From: Rhodanobacteraceae bacterium
Lineage (GTDB): Bacteria > Pseudomonadota > Gammaproteobacteria > Xanthomonadales > Rhodanobacteraceae
Reading direction: 5' to 3'
Assembly: GCA_030167125.1 (NCBI GenBank)
Contig: CP126531.1
Coordinates: forward strand, 1,550,001-1,614,000
Length of the DNA: 64,000 bases
Both the position numbers and the translations under genes were made by a program. Shown piece by piece: positions 51,283 through 59,324 of the stretch (position 1 is the first letter of the stretch; the number at the start of each line of letters is the position of its first letter). Under the pieces are notes generated by a model. That model did no database searches. It saw only the letters and a program-made list of their open reading frames with translations, and had not been told where the DNA came from.

Positions 51283-52269
51283 ATGGACGACTCCAACAGC
51301 AACCTTCCCTCCCTCGCAGACATCCGCGCCGCGCGCGGGCGGCTGGGCGAACGCGTGCGCGAAACGCCGGTGTGGCGCTGGCGCGGCGATGCGATCGAAC
51401 GCGCCGCGGGCGCAGACACGCAGGTCTTCCTGAAACTCGAACTGTTCCAGTACACCGGCACCTTCAAGGCGCGCGGCGCGCTGCTCAATGCGATGGCGCT
51501 CTCCGCCGACGCGAAACGTCGCGGCGTCACCGCAGTCAGCGCGGGCAACCACGCGATCGCGGTCGCGTTCGCGGCGCGCGCGGTCGGCACCACCGCGAAA
51601 GTGGTGATGCCCAAAACCGCCAATCCCGCGCGTGTGGCGCTGTGCCGCAGCTACGGCGCCGAAGTAGTGCTGACCGACGAAGTGTTCGCCGCCTTCGCCG
51701 AGGTGAAACGCATCGAGCAGGAGGAAGGTCGCAGCTTCATCCATCCGTTCGAAGGCCAACTCACCGTGCTCGGCACCGCGACCGTCGGCTACGAACTCTG
51801 CAACCAGGTCGAAAACCTCGATGCCGTGGTCGTGCCGGTCGGCGGCGGCGGCCTGATCGCGGGCATCGCCTGCGCGGTGAAGCAGATGCAGCCGCGCTGC
51901 AAGGTGTACGGCGTGGAACCCGAAGGCGCCGACAGCCTGTCGCGCAGTTTTGCGGCGGGTTCGCCGCAGAAACTCGCACACGTGAACACCATCGCCGACA
52001 GCCTCGCCGCGCCCTACGCCCTGCCCTACAGCTTCGGCGTCGCGCGGCAATGCGTCGACGGGATCGTGACGATCCCCGACGCAGCGATGCAACGCGCGAT
52101 GGGCCTGCTGTTCGCCGAGATGAAACTCGCGGTCGAACCCGCGGGCGCCGCTGCCACCGCCGCGTTGTGCGGTCCGCTGCGCGAACGGCTGGACGGCCAA
52201 CGCGTGGGCCTGATCGTGTGCGGCGCCAACATCGACCTCGCCACGTTCGCGCGGCAGGCCATGCCCTAG
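51283..52269 (+). CDS. PLP-dependent serine/threonine dehydratase-like enzyme
   Basis: 328-aa fold-type II PLP enzyme. The Schiff-base Lys is in LFQYTGTFKARGALLNAM, followed by SAGNHAIAVAFAA, the phosphate-binding loop PVGGGGLIAGIA and YGVEPEGADS. No C-terminal ACT regulatory domain, so it resembles catabolic TdcB-type or serine racemase-like enzymes rather than biosynthetic IlvA. Start ATG 51283, 14 bp after the small membrane protein. Confidence 0.88.
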   Translation: MDDSNSNLPSLADIRAARGRLGERVRETPVWRWRGDAIERAAGADTQVFLKLELFQYTGTFKARGALLNAMALSADAKRRGVTAVSAGNHAIAVAFAARAVGTTAKVVMPKTANPARVALCRSYGAEVVLTDEVFAAFAEVKRIEQEEGRSFIHPFEGQLTVLGTATVGYELCNQVENLDAVVVPVGGGGLIAGIACAVKQMQPRCKVYGVEPEGADSLSRSFAAGSPQKLAHVNTIADSLAAPYALPYSFGVARQCVDGIVTIPDAAMQRAMGLLFAEMKLAVEPAGAAATAALCGPLRERLDGQRVGLIVCGANIDLATFARQAMP

Positions 52270-52451
52270 ACGCTCGGCTTGAACGACACCCATCGCGGTA
52301 CGCGGCGCGTGCTTCGGCAAGTTGAACGATCGCTGAATTGCGGTCACGCACCCCCACTTTTGCGCGGAACCGCCGCCCCGTTCCGATTGTCCTTGCGGAC
52401 GGTACTGCAAAGGCAGTCCCGCATGACATTCTGTTGACGAGGTGAAGACTT

Positions 52452-52958
52452 ATGAGCGTGACACAACTCATTCCTTGGAACCGCAACCGCAACAGTCTCG
52501 TTCGTACCGGCAGCCGGGATCCCTTCTTCACGCTGCAGCGCGAAGTCAACCGGTTGTTCGACGACATGTGGAACGGCTTTGACATGCCGCTGTTGCGCGG
52601 AGGACTGAATGTGAATGAAAGCGGCTGGCCGACGATCGACCTGGCCGAACACGACAAGGATCTGGTGCTCACCGTCGAGGTGCCCGGCATGGAAGAGAAG
52701 GACATCGACATCCAGTTTGCCGACCAGTCCCTGATCCTGCGCGGCGAGCGCAAGGAAGAGCGGGAAGACGCCAAGGGCGAGCATCGCTACAGCGAGCGCT
52801 ATTACGGGCGGTTCGAACGCCGCATCCCGCTCTCCGTGGAAATCGAACCGGACAAGGCCAAGGCGGTGCTCCGCAACGGCTTGCTCACCGTGACGCTGCC
52901 CAAGGCCGCGCAGGCGGAAGTCACCGGTCGCCGCATCCCGATTTCCAAAGCCGCCTGA
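52452..52958 (+). CDS. Hsp20-family small heat-shock protein
   Basis: 168 aa. Alpha-crystallin domain from about residue 58: WPTIDLAEHDKDLVLTVEVPGMEEKDIDIQFADQSLILRGERK, with A-x-x-x-n-G-L (AVLRNGLLTVTLPK) and a C-terminal IxI-like PIS motif. The N-terminal region is typical of class A bacterial sHSPs (RNSLVRTGSRDPFFTLQREVNRLFDDMW). A monocistronic holdase with a terminator 25 bp downstream. The 182-bp upstream gap shows no convincing sigma32 or ROSE element. Confidence 0.95.
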   Translation: MSVTQLIPWNRNRNSLVRTGSRDPFFTLQREVNRLFDDMWNGFDMPLLRGGLNVNESGWPTIDLAEHDKDLVLTVEVPGMEEKDIDIQFADQSLILRGERKEEREDAKGEHRYSERYYGRFERRIPLSVEIEPDKAKAVLRNGLLTVTLPKAAQAEVTGRRIPISKAA

Positions 52959-52982
52959 TCGAGAACGACGTGTGCATTTTTC

Positions 52983-53010
52983 GGGGCCGCCCGCGGGCGG
53001 CCCCTTTTTT
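52983..53010 (+). terminator. Rho-independent terminator of hsp20
   Basis: GGGGCCGCC/GGCGGCCCC 9-bp stem with a CGCG loop and TTTTTT, 24 bp after the hsp20 stop. Confidence 0.95.
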
Positions 53011-53053
53011 GCGCCACGCGACGCTTAACGGCAACACTCGCACATGCTGCCGG

Positions 53054-53308
53054 GTGAACCTGACCATGCGCATGTCGATGCGCCGTTTCACGCGCCCGAC
53101 CAGCGGGTTCAGCAAGAAGATCGAGAATCACGCGCACGCAGTCGCGCTGCATTCCATGCACTACAACTTTGGGTGCATCCACAAGACGCTGCGCGCGACG
53201 CCGGCCATGGCCGCTGGCATCTCGGATCACGTTTGGTCGCTGGAGGAAGTCGCCGCGCTGGTGCCCGAACCGAAAGCCAAGCCGCGCGGCCCATACAAGA
53301 AAAGATAA
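53054..53308 (+). pseudogene. C-terminal remnant of an IS1-like transposase
   Basis: The frame encodes NLTMRMSMRRFTRPTSGFSK, then KIENHAHAVALHSMHYNFG and IHKTLRATPAMAAGISDHVW, the end of DDE transposases of the IS1-like group. There the sequence normally reads E-R-x-NLTMRMxMRRFTRLTNAFSKK. The catalytic N-terminal two thirds are missing and no inverted terminal repeats were seen, so this is a dead fragment. The ORF continues upstream to 52970 but in hsp20-terminator sequence. Confidence 0.8.
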
Positions 53309-53452
53309 TTAATGCTTCGGCGCGCCTGATGGCCTTATCAGGAAGGCCCGGACGACTCTACCGAATCCTGTGACGATGGCCGCAGGGATAGCCATGGTCA
53401 GCCAGATGCTATCGAGGAATCCGTCGCGAGCTGCGAGCATGAGCTTACTCAT
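53309..53452 (-). CDS. Hypothetical 47-aa membrane-associated peptide
   Basis: Starts at ATG 53452 (MSKLMLAARDGFLDSIWLTM) inside the end of the upstream gene (8-nt overlap), with a hydrophobic stretch (IWLTMAIPAAIVTGFG) and a basic tail (RAFLIRPSGAPKH). AT-richer codon use than the core. Possibly co-translated with the upstream membrane protein. Unknown function. Confidence 0.4.
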   Translation of the reverse strand: MSKLMLAARDGFLDSIWLTMAIPAAIVTGFGRVVRAFLIRPSGAPKH

Positions 53453-53756
53453 AACGTCTCTCCACGAGGTCCATGCAGAAGCGAACCGTGCCAAGCAGAA
53501 GCACGATGGTACACAACATTATGTCAATGTAGAGCAGCCAAAGTTCTACTTTTGTGATGATGTCCATCACGTTTGGAGGGAACTTGTGGCGCCCATCCAA
53601 TAGACTGACGGCGTAGGAAATCACCCACGTCAGCGACAGAAATATTAGGAAAATGAGACACGTCCCCACCAAGTGCCCAATCAGCATGAGCAGTGATCCC
53701 CAGAAGCTGGTAGGCACGCGGTCGCGGAACCGTATTGGGCGACCCATGACGAACAA
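53445..53756 (-). CDS. Hypothetical membrane protein, 103 aa
   Basis: Two to three hydrophobic segments: SLLMLIGHLVGTCLIFLIFL-SLTWVISYAVSLL and LLYIDIMLCTIVLLLGTVRF, with a basic N-terminus (MFVMGRPIRFRDR). The start is ATG 53756 or 53747. Composition is distinctly lower in GC than the flanking genes; it sits beside an IS remnant and looks horizontally acquired. No family recognised. Confidence 0.55.
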   Translation of the reverse strand: MFVMGRPIRFRDRVPTSFWGSLLMLIGHLVGTCLIFLIFLSLTWVISYAVSLLDGRHKFPPNVMDIITKVELWLLYIDIMLCTIVLLLGTVRFCMDLVERRYE

Positions 53757-53927
53757 GGCGCTTCCCCTGAGAGCCTGTGTGAGCGAACTTTAACGGGCGC
53801 CGACGCAATTTCAAACTAGACCACTACCCGTTTAACGCTAGCAGCAGCACAAACTCCCAAACCTTCGCAGGCATCCCCCGGCTCCGCCCGGGGGATAGCC
53901 GGACACGATCGACCGGAAACACCACGC

Positions 53928-54788
53928 ATGTCCGCTGATCCGACGACACCGGCGCCCGACAACACCGCGGTGCGCACCGCCTTGTGGCGCGCGCTGCACG
54001 TATTGGCCGACCCGCCGCCGCACGTGTTCGAAGACACCGTCGGCCTGGAACTCGTGGCGCCCGACGAGGACTGGCGCGAGCGCCCCGACATGAGCGCGTT
54101 CACGCGCCCGTTCCGCGCGTCGATCCTGGCGCGCGCGCGGTTCATCGAAGACCTCGTCGAGGAACAAGCCGCACGCGGCGTCAACCAATACGTGATCCTC
54201 GGCGCCGGACTCGACACGTTTGCGCAGCGGCGTCCGGAACTCGGCAGCCGCATGCGCGTGTTCGAAATCGACCAGCCCGGCCCGCAGGCGTGGAAGCGGC
54301 AGCGCCTGATCGAGCTCGGCTTCGGCATTCCATCGCACCTGCAACTGGTGCCGGTGGATTTCGAAGCCGGCGACGCGTGGTGGGAACGCCTGGCCGCGGC
54401 CGGTTTCGATGCCGCGAAACCCGCGGTCGTCGCGTCGGCCGGCGTCAGCATGTACCTGACCCGCGACGCGATCATGCAAACCTTGCGGCGCATCGCGACG
54501 CTCGCATCGGGTTCGACGTTCGCGATGACGTTCATGCTGCCGATCGAGATGCTCGGCCCCGACATCCGCACCGGCGTCGAACGCGCGGCTGCCGGCGCGA
54601 AAGCCAGCGGCACGCCGTTCCTGAGTTTCTTCACGCCGGGCCAGATGCTGGCGATGGCGCGCGAAGCGGGGTTCCGGCAGGCGCGGCACGTGTCGGCCGC
54701 CACGCTCGCGAAACGCTATTTCGCGGACCGGACCGACGGGCTGCGCCCGCCCGACAATTCGGAAGAACTGCTGGTCGCCGAAACTTGA
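53928..54788 (+). CDS. Class I SAM-dependent methyltransferase (TIGR00027-type)
   Basis: 286 aa. SAM-binding YVILGAGLDTFAQRRPEL and the acidic FEIDQPGPQAWKRQRL motif are those of the leucine-carboxyl-methyltransferase-like group; ASAGVSMYLTRDAI replaces the usual GVSMYL segment. The substrate is unknown; this group methylates O-groups of small acids or polyketides in some bacteria. Start ATG 53928. Not in an operon. Confidence 0.85.
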   Translation: MSADPTTPAPDNTAVRTALWRALHVLADPPPHVFEDTVGLELVAPDEDWRERPDMSAFTRPFRASILARARFIEDLVEEQAARGVNQYVILGAGLDTFAQRRPELGSRMRVFEIDQPGPQAWKRQRLIELGFGIPSHLQLVPVDFEAGDAWWERLAAAGFDAAKPAVVASAGVSMYLTRDAIMQTLRRIATLASGSTFAMTFMLPIEMLGPDIRTGVERAAAGAKASGTPFLSFFTPGQMLAMAREAGFRQARHVSAATLAKRYFADRTDGLRPPDNSEELLVAET

Positions 54789-54904
54789 TCACGCGCAACG
54801 GTGCGTGTCGAATCGACTGCGCATCGTTCGTTGTCTGATCGGGCGCAGCTGGCAGATGCCTGCGCCGTTCCGTCAAAATCCATGGATTCCAACAGGAGCT
54901 GACG

Positions 54905-55315
54905 ATGTCCCGGCAGATTTTCATCAACCTTCCCGTGCAGGACCTGGCCCGCGCCACCGCGTTCTACAGCGCCGTCGGCGCGGTGCGCAACCCGCAGTTC
55001 AGCGACGACACCGCCGCGTGCATGGTGGTTTCCGATACGATCTTCGTGATGCTGCTCACCCATCCGAAGTGGGCGACATTCACGCAGAAACCCATCGTGG
55101 ATGCACGCCGCGAAAGCGAAGTGATGCTGGCGCTGTCGTGCGAATCGCGCGCCGAGGTCGACAAGTTAACCGAAGCCGCGGGTGCGGCCGGTGGCAAGGC
55201 CGACGTCAGTCCGAAGCAGGATCTGGGCTTCATGTACGGCCGCAGTTTCGAGGACGTCGACGGCCATATCTGGGAAGCGTTCTGCATGGACATGTCGCAG
55301 ATGCCGCGTGGCTGA
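54905..55315 (+). CDS. VOC-superfamily (glyoxalase/bleomycin-resistance-like) protein
   Basis: 136 aa, two beta-alpha-beta-beta-beta modules: IFINLPVQDLARATAFYSAVG at the N-terminus and the C-terminal FEDVDGHIWEAFCMD. The second half keeps the DGHxWE metal-ligand-like region. ATG preceded by AGGAG. Its substrate is unknown. Confidence 0.88.
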   Translation: MSRQIFINLPVQDLARATAFYSAVGAVRNPQFSDDTAACMVVSDTIFVMLLTHPKWATFTQKPIVDARRESEVMLALSCESRAEVDKLTEAAGAAGGKADVSPKQDLGFMYGRSFEDVDGHIWEAFCMDMSQMPRG

Positions 55316-55438
55316 AGCCGGATATCCATTGCAGAACATTGGCTTGGCGGGCTCATTTCAGGTTTTACCTCTGGAATTTTCCGCCGCCATGCGCTAAGGT
55401 CGCGACCACGCCGGCACCGGTGCAATGCGAGAAATTCG

Positions 55439-56434
55439 GTGGCCATCAAGTCGACGCGGCTGGGACGGGTACAAGAAAATCTGCGCGCGCTCCTGCTGCT
55501 GGCGCTGCTGTGCGGCCTCGGCTGTTTCGCCGCTGCGGCGCACGCCGGCTACGCGGCCATCGTGGTCGACGGCAGCACCGGCAAGGTGTTGCAGCAGGTC
55601 AACGCCGACCAGCGCGACTATCCCGCCTCGCTGACCAAGATGATGACGCTCTATCTGACCTTCGAGGGTTTGAAGAGCGGCAGGCTGCGCCTCGACCAGC
55701 AGATGCCGGTGTCAGCCTGGGCGGCGGCCAAGGCGCCCACCAAGCTGGGCCTGCTGCCCGGCCAGACCATCTCGGTGCAGGACTGCATCCTCGGCATGAT
55801 CACCAAATCCGCCAATGATGCCGCTACGGTGATGGCCGAAGGCATCGGCGGCAGCGAGCGCCATTTCAGCGACATGATGGACGCGCAGGCGGCGCTGCTC
55901 GGCATGACCGACACGCATTTCACCAACGCCTCCGGCCTGCCCGATCCCGACAACACTTCCACCGCGCACGACCTGGTGAAACTGGCGATGGCGCTGTACC
56001 GCGACTTCCCGCAGTACGCGCACTTCTTCGCCACGCAGGAGTTCGTGTTCCGCGGCCGCATCGTGCGCGGCCACAACAACCTGATGTACCGCTATCCCGG
56101 CATGGACGGCCTGAAGACCGGCTTCACCGATGCGTCCGGCTACAACCTTGCCTCGACCGCCGTGCGCAACGGCCATCGCCTGTTCGCCGTGGTGCTGGGC
56201 GGCCGCACCGCCGCCCGGCGCGACAACCTGATGGCGCGCCTGCTGGACGATTGTTTCAGTGGCGAGCAGACGCCGCCGATCCTGGTCGCCGAAGCCGCCG
56301 GCCTGCGTGGCGGCAGGCGCACCACGGCGCATCGTTCCGCGCGCCACGTCGCGACCCGCCTGGCCACGACCCAGCACCGGCGGCACAGGAAGCAGCCGGT
56401 GGTGGTCGCTTCGCGCCGCAATACGGACGGCTAG
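55439..56434 (+). CDS. D-alanyl-D-alanine carboxypeptidase (S11 family, low-molecular-mass PBP)
   Basis: 331 aa from GTG 55439. Signal peptide with a LLLLALLCGLGCFAAAAHA core. Catalytic SxxK is Ser64-Leu-Thr-Lys67 (YPASLTKMMT), SxN in TKSANDAATVM, and KTG in LKTGFTDASGYN. It trims pentapeptide stems of peptidoglycan. The usual PBP5 C-terminal domain is replaced by a 50-residue basic Arg/His/Thr tail with no amphipathic anchor. Confidence 0.92.
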   Translation: MAIKSTRLGRVQENLRALLLLALLCGLGCFAAAAHAGYAAIVVDGSTGKVLQQVNADQRDYPASLTKMMTLYLTFEGLKSGRLRLDQQMPVSAWAAAKAPTKLGLLPGQTISVQDCILGMITKSANDAATVMAEGIGGSERHFSDMMDAQAALLGMTDTHFTNASGLPDPDNTSTAHDLVKLAMALYRDFPQYAHFFATQEFVFRGRIVRGHNNLMYRYPGMDGLKTGFTDASGYNLASTAVRNGHRLFAVVLGGRTAARRDNLMARLLDDCFSGEQTPPILVAEAAGLRGGRRTTAHRSARHVATRLATTQHRRHRKQPVVVASRRNTDG

Positions 56435-56484
56435 CGCGCGAAGACGCCGGTGTTGCCTCTACCGCTGCGTTGCAACGACTGCGT

Positions 56485-57252
56485 TCAAGCATTCCACACC
56501 GGGCGCCCGCTGCCGAACCAGCGCACGCCGCGATAACTGTCCGCCACGATCCAGACGCCGGCCGCGATCAGGAATGAAATGATGAACGCGGTGGTCGCCG
56601 TCCTGCCGGTGTGCAGCGCGGGCGCCCAGTAGGCGACGGCGATCAGTCCGAGCATGAAGGCTTCCAGCGTCGCCGCCAACCGCGGCCAGACGCCGAACAG
56701 CAACGCCAACGCGGTCGCGATGCTGCAGACGCCCGTGAAACACGCCCACGCCATCGGATCGGGCAACACCTGCAGCCACGGCTGCATGATCTTGTCGCCC
56801 GCCTTCACCGCATCCACGATCACCTCGGCGCCGATCATCGGCAACGCGACGATCAGCAGGCACCGCGCGGCGCGCACGCCGGCATTTCCGGAATGCGTCG
56901 CGAACAGGCACCACGCGCCCGCGGTGATGATCGCGATCTCGCCCACGCTGCCCCACGCGCCCGCATCCAGCGGCGCATGGATCACGCCGGGCACTTCCAG
57001 CAATACCAGCCACAGCACCATGTACGCGAACAGCAGGCGGCACGTCCACGCCAACGTGCGTTGCCACAACAGCCCGACGCCGAACGCCACTTCGATCGCG
57101 GCGCAGGCATAAGCAAGGGTCGATCGCCTCGGCAGATGAGCCGGAACGTGCTGCCACACCAGCGCGAAATCGCCGTTGACGAATCCGGTGATACCCAACG
57201 CGATCAAGCATGCTGCAAAAAATACGCGGCTCGGCTGCGGCGTGGCATTCAT
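56485..57252 (-). CDS. DoxX-like integral membrane protein
   Basis: 255 aa with about seven hydrophobic helices; starts at ATG 57252 behind a perfect AGGAGG. DoxX-like features are GITGFVNGDFALVWQHVP and FGVGLLWQRTLAW. Function unknown; some DoxX proteins are respiratory accessory proteins. Convergent with the carboxypeptidase and divergent from a LysR remnant. Confidence 0.8.
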   Translation of the reverse strand: MNATPQPSRVFFAACLIALGITGFVNGDFALVWQHVPAHLPRRSTLAYACAAIEVAFGVGLLWQRTLAWTCRLLFAYMVLWLVLLEVPGVIHAPLDAGAWGSVGEIAIITAGAWCLFATHSGNAGVRAARCLLIVALPMIGAEVIVDAVKAGDKIMQPWLQVLPDPMAWACFTGVCSIATALALLFGVWPRLAATLEAFMLGLIAVAYWAPALHTGRTATTAFIISFLIAAGVWIVADSYRGVRWFGSGRPVWNA

Positions 57253-57409
57253 GGCTACCCTCCTGATCGGCCCCGTTGCGGCAGCCACTGTAGCGGCGAA
57301 GAGGGAAAACGGCGCATCCGCCTGCCGAGCCGCTTCACCCCGAAGCAGCGAGCGCCGCCGCGGCCGTACCGAGCAGCGTAACCCACTCGCGGATGTCTCA
57401 AACCGCCCG

Positions 57410-57667
57410 ATGCAAGGCGCCATCACCGTCAACAGCGCCGAAGCCTACGTCGGCGCTTGCCTCGCCGGCCTCGGCCTCATCCAAGCGCCACGCACCGGCG
57501 TTGCGCCGCTGCTGGATGACGGCAGCCTCGTCGAAGTGCTGCCGCATCTCGCCGCCGAATCCATGCCCGTCACCCTGCTCTACCCGCAACGCCGCAACCT
57601 GCCGCGACGCGTGCGCGCCTTCATGGATTGGGTGGCGGAGTTGCCGGCGCCGTCGCTGGTTCGATAG
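57410..57667 (+). pseudogene. C-terminal remnant of a LysR-family regulator
   Basis: The 85 codons from 57410 match the end of LysR effector-binding domains: ITVNSAEAYVGACLAGLGLI, then a PRTGVAPLLDDGSLVEVLP stretch and PVTLLYPQRRNLPRRVRAFM. The helix-turn-helix and first half are missing; upstream in-frame sequence overlaps the start region of the DoxX-like gene and is unrelated. Truncated by rearrangement. Confidence 0.75.
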
Positions 57668-57742
57668 CAAGAAACGTTCGCTTCCGTCAACTTGCCGCCG
57701 GACGCATCAGATGGGAAGATCGCAGTTCATATGGGGGAGCTA

Positions 57743-58681
57743 ATGGCGTCGCGTGGTTACATCGGATTGACTGATCCTGCCTGGTACGCCTTCCTTCGCG
57801 CGCAATCGCGCGTAGACGAGGTCAATTTTTGGCAGCCGCACGGAACGCGTGAATTTCGTGCAATCGCGCCAGGCGCACCTTTCTTCTTCAAGCTAAGGGC
57901 ACCTCTCAGGGGAATCGCTGGTTTCGGATTTTTTGAACGTTATGAGTCGCTACCAGCGTGGCTCGCCTGGGACTGTTTTCGTGAGATGAATGGCGCGCCA
58001 GATTTCACGTCGATGCTCGATCGAATCACTCGATTACGTGGCAACGGGAGCACCGAAAACGGCGACTTCAAGATCGGCTGCATCATGTTGACGGCACCGG
58101 TTTTCTTCGCTGAGAGTGAGTGGGTTGACCCCCCTTCCGACTGGGCAAAGTCCGGAATTCAACAGGGCAAAACATATCCGCTTGATGCTGGCGAGGGTAA
58201 TAGGGTTTACCGTGACTGCCTCGAACGCGCTCTACACGGAGCGCGGTATTGGAACGTTGACCGTGTCGCGGAGGACGCTCCGCGTTATGGAGCGCCGATT
58301 GAGGTGCGCCCAAGGCTTGGACAGGGCCTGTTTAGTCTTGCCGTACGTGACGCATACAACCGCGCATGCGCCGTGACCGGAGAACATTCTGGTCCAGTAT
58401 TGGAGGCGGCTCATATCAAACCCTATGCGCGTGGTGGCGAGCATTTGGTCAGAAATGGGCTGCTCCTCCGAAGCGATCTGCACAAACTCTATGACCGAGG
58501 CTACGTGACGATCACGCCAGAATACAGATTTATGGTGGGTCAGAGACTCCGCGACGAATTCAACAACGGACGAAGCTACTACAGCATGAGTGGTTCCAAA
58601 ATCCTGCTACCGGTCGACCCGACGAAGTATCCCGATCGTGATCGGTTGGACTGGCACTATCGAGAAATATTCAGGGGATAA
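57743..58681 (+). CDS. HNH endonuclease (restriction-type, COG3440-like)
   Basis: 312 aa from ATG 57743, with GGGGGAG just upstream; earlier starts (57692, 57731) are possible. The C-terminal HNH nuclease reads CAVTGEHSGPVLEAAHIKPY, then EHLVRNGLLLRSDLHKLYD: His, Asn and His of the beta-beta-alpha metal site are intact. The N-terminal 200 residues (GLTDPAWYAFLRAQSRVDEVNFWQP) form an unassigned, probably DNA-reading domain. AT-richer than the core and beside a RAYT: accessory. No methylase partner, so a type IV-like or solitary nuclease is possible. Confidence 0.85.
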   Translation: MASRGYIGLTDPAWYAFLRAQSRVDEVNFWQPHGTREFRAIAPGAPFFFKLRAPLRGIAGFGFFERYESLPAWLAWDCFREMNGAPDFTSMLDRITRLRGNGSTENGDFKIGCIMLTAPVFFAESEWVDPPSDWAKSGIQQGKTYPLDAGEGNRVYRDCLERALHGARYWNVDRVAEDAPRYGAPIEVRPRLGQGLFSLAVRDAYNRACAVTGEHSGPVLEAAHIKPYARGGEHLVRNGLLLRSDLHKLYDRGYVTITPEYRFMVGQRLRDEFNNGRSYYSMSGSKILLPVDPTKYPDRDRLDWHYREIFRG

Positions 58682-58692
58682 GCGCTAGCTCC

Positions 58693-58729
58693 CGTAGGTT
58701 GGGGTGAGCGCTTGCCGCGAACCCCAACA
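58693..58729. repeat. REP sequence, left flank of the RAYT gene
   Basis: CGTAGGTTGGGGTGAGC and GCGAACCCCAACA enclose a short loop, forming an imperfect hairpin. The unit ends exactly at the RAYT stop codon. It is the inverted copy of the unit at 59287-59323. Confidence 0.85.
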
Positions 58730-59263
58730 TTACCCTCGCCGCTCACCTATCGAATTCGGAAGATCCGGATCAGCAGCCCAATCTGCAGTCAGCGTTCCGT
58801 TCCTGATGTACCGATGAATGGATGACCATGGCCACTCGCTGGCCCTGGCAGTGTGACCGTGCTTGACGGGATTGATGTGGATGTAGTCCGCATGACGGGC
58901 GAGATCATCATCGTCTCGGATCAGATGTTCCCAAAAGCGCCGTTGCCAGATGCCACGTTCGCCTTTTGTCGCACGCGACTGGTTGACCTTCTCGACAGGA
59001 GCAACGCACCGCGAGAAGCCAGCTTTGATCAATGCCCAGCGCGTCGGGAAGTCGGCGTCTCCCGCGGGCAGCTTCCAGATCGCGTGGATGTGATCTGGCA
59101 GGACCACCCAGGCGACGATTTCGAATGGATGTCTTTGGCGCACGTCGCGGACGACGTCGCGCAAGGTGTCCACGCGTTCGACCAGAAGGCGACTTGATCG
59201 GTCCGCCAGATCGACGGTGAAGAAATAGGTGCCGCCGCGGATATAGGCTCGTCGGTAGTACAT
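58730..59263 (-). CDS. REP-associated tyrosine transposase (RAYT, Y1/HUH)
   Basis: 177 aa. The HUH pair is in WVVLPDHIHAIWKLP, and the catalytic Tyr in ARHADYIHINPVKHG; WQRRFWEHLIRDDDD is the conserved middle. The start at ATG 59263 (MYYRRAYIRGGTYFFTVDL) is typical. RAYTs are single-copy domesticated IS200/IS605 relatives that mobilise the REP hairpins found dispersed in the genome. This gene is bracketed by such hairpins in opposite orientation. Confidence 0.93.
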   Translation of the reverse strand: MYYRRAYIRGGTYFFTVDLADRSSRLLVERVDTLRDVVRDVRQRHPFEIVAWVVLPDHIHAIWKLPAGDADFPTRWALIKAGFSRCVAPVEKVNQSRATKGERGIWQRRFWEHLIRDDDDLARHADYIHINPVKHGHTARASEWPWSSIHRYIRNGTLTADWAADPDLPNSIGERRG

Positions 59264-59286
59264 GATTTGTTTATGGGTAGACGTTT

Positions 59287-59323
59287 TGTTGGGGTTCGCA
59301 AAAGGCGCTCACCCCAACCTACC
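59287..59323. repeat. REP sequence, right flank of the RAYT gene
   Basis: TGTTGGGGTTCGC-AAAAG-GCGCTCACCCCAACCTAC: inverted copy of the left REP (58693-58729), differing in the loop. It ends one base before the stop of the next gene (59325). Confidence 0.85.
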
Positions 59324-59324
59324 G

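Noticed and set aside
52270..52451. Sigma32 promoter or ROSE thermometer upstream of hsp20
   Set aside because: CTGAAT and CCCCAC at 13-bp spacing is too weak, and no ROSE-like hairpin with the U(U/C)GCU motif was seen.
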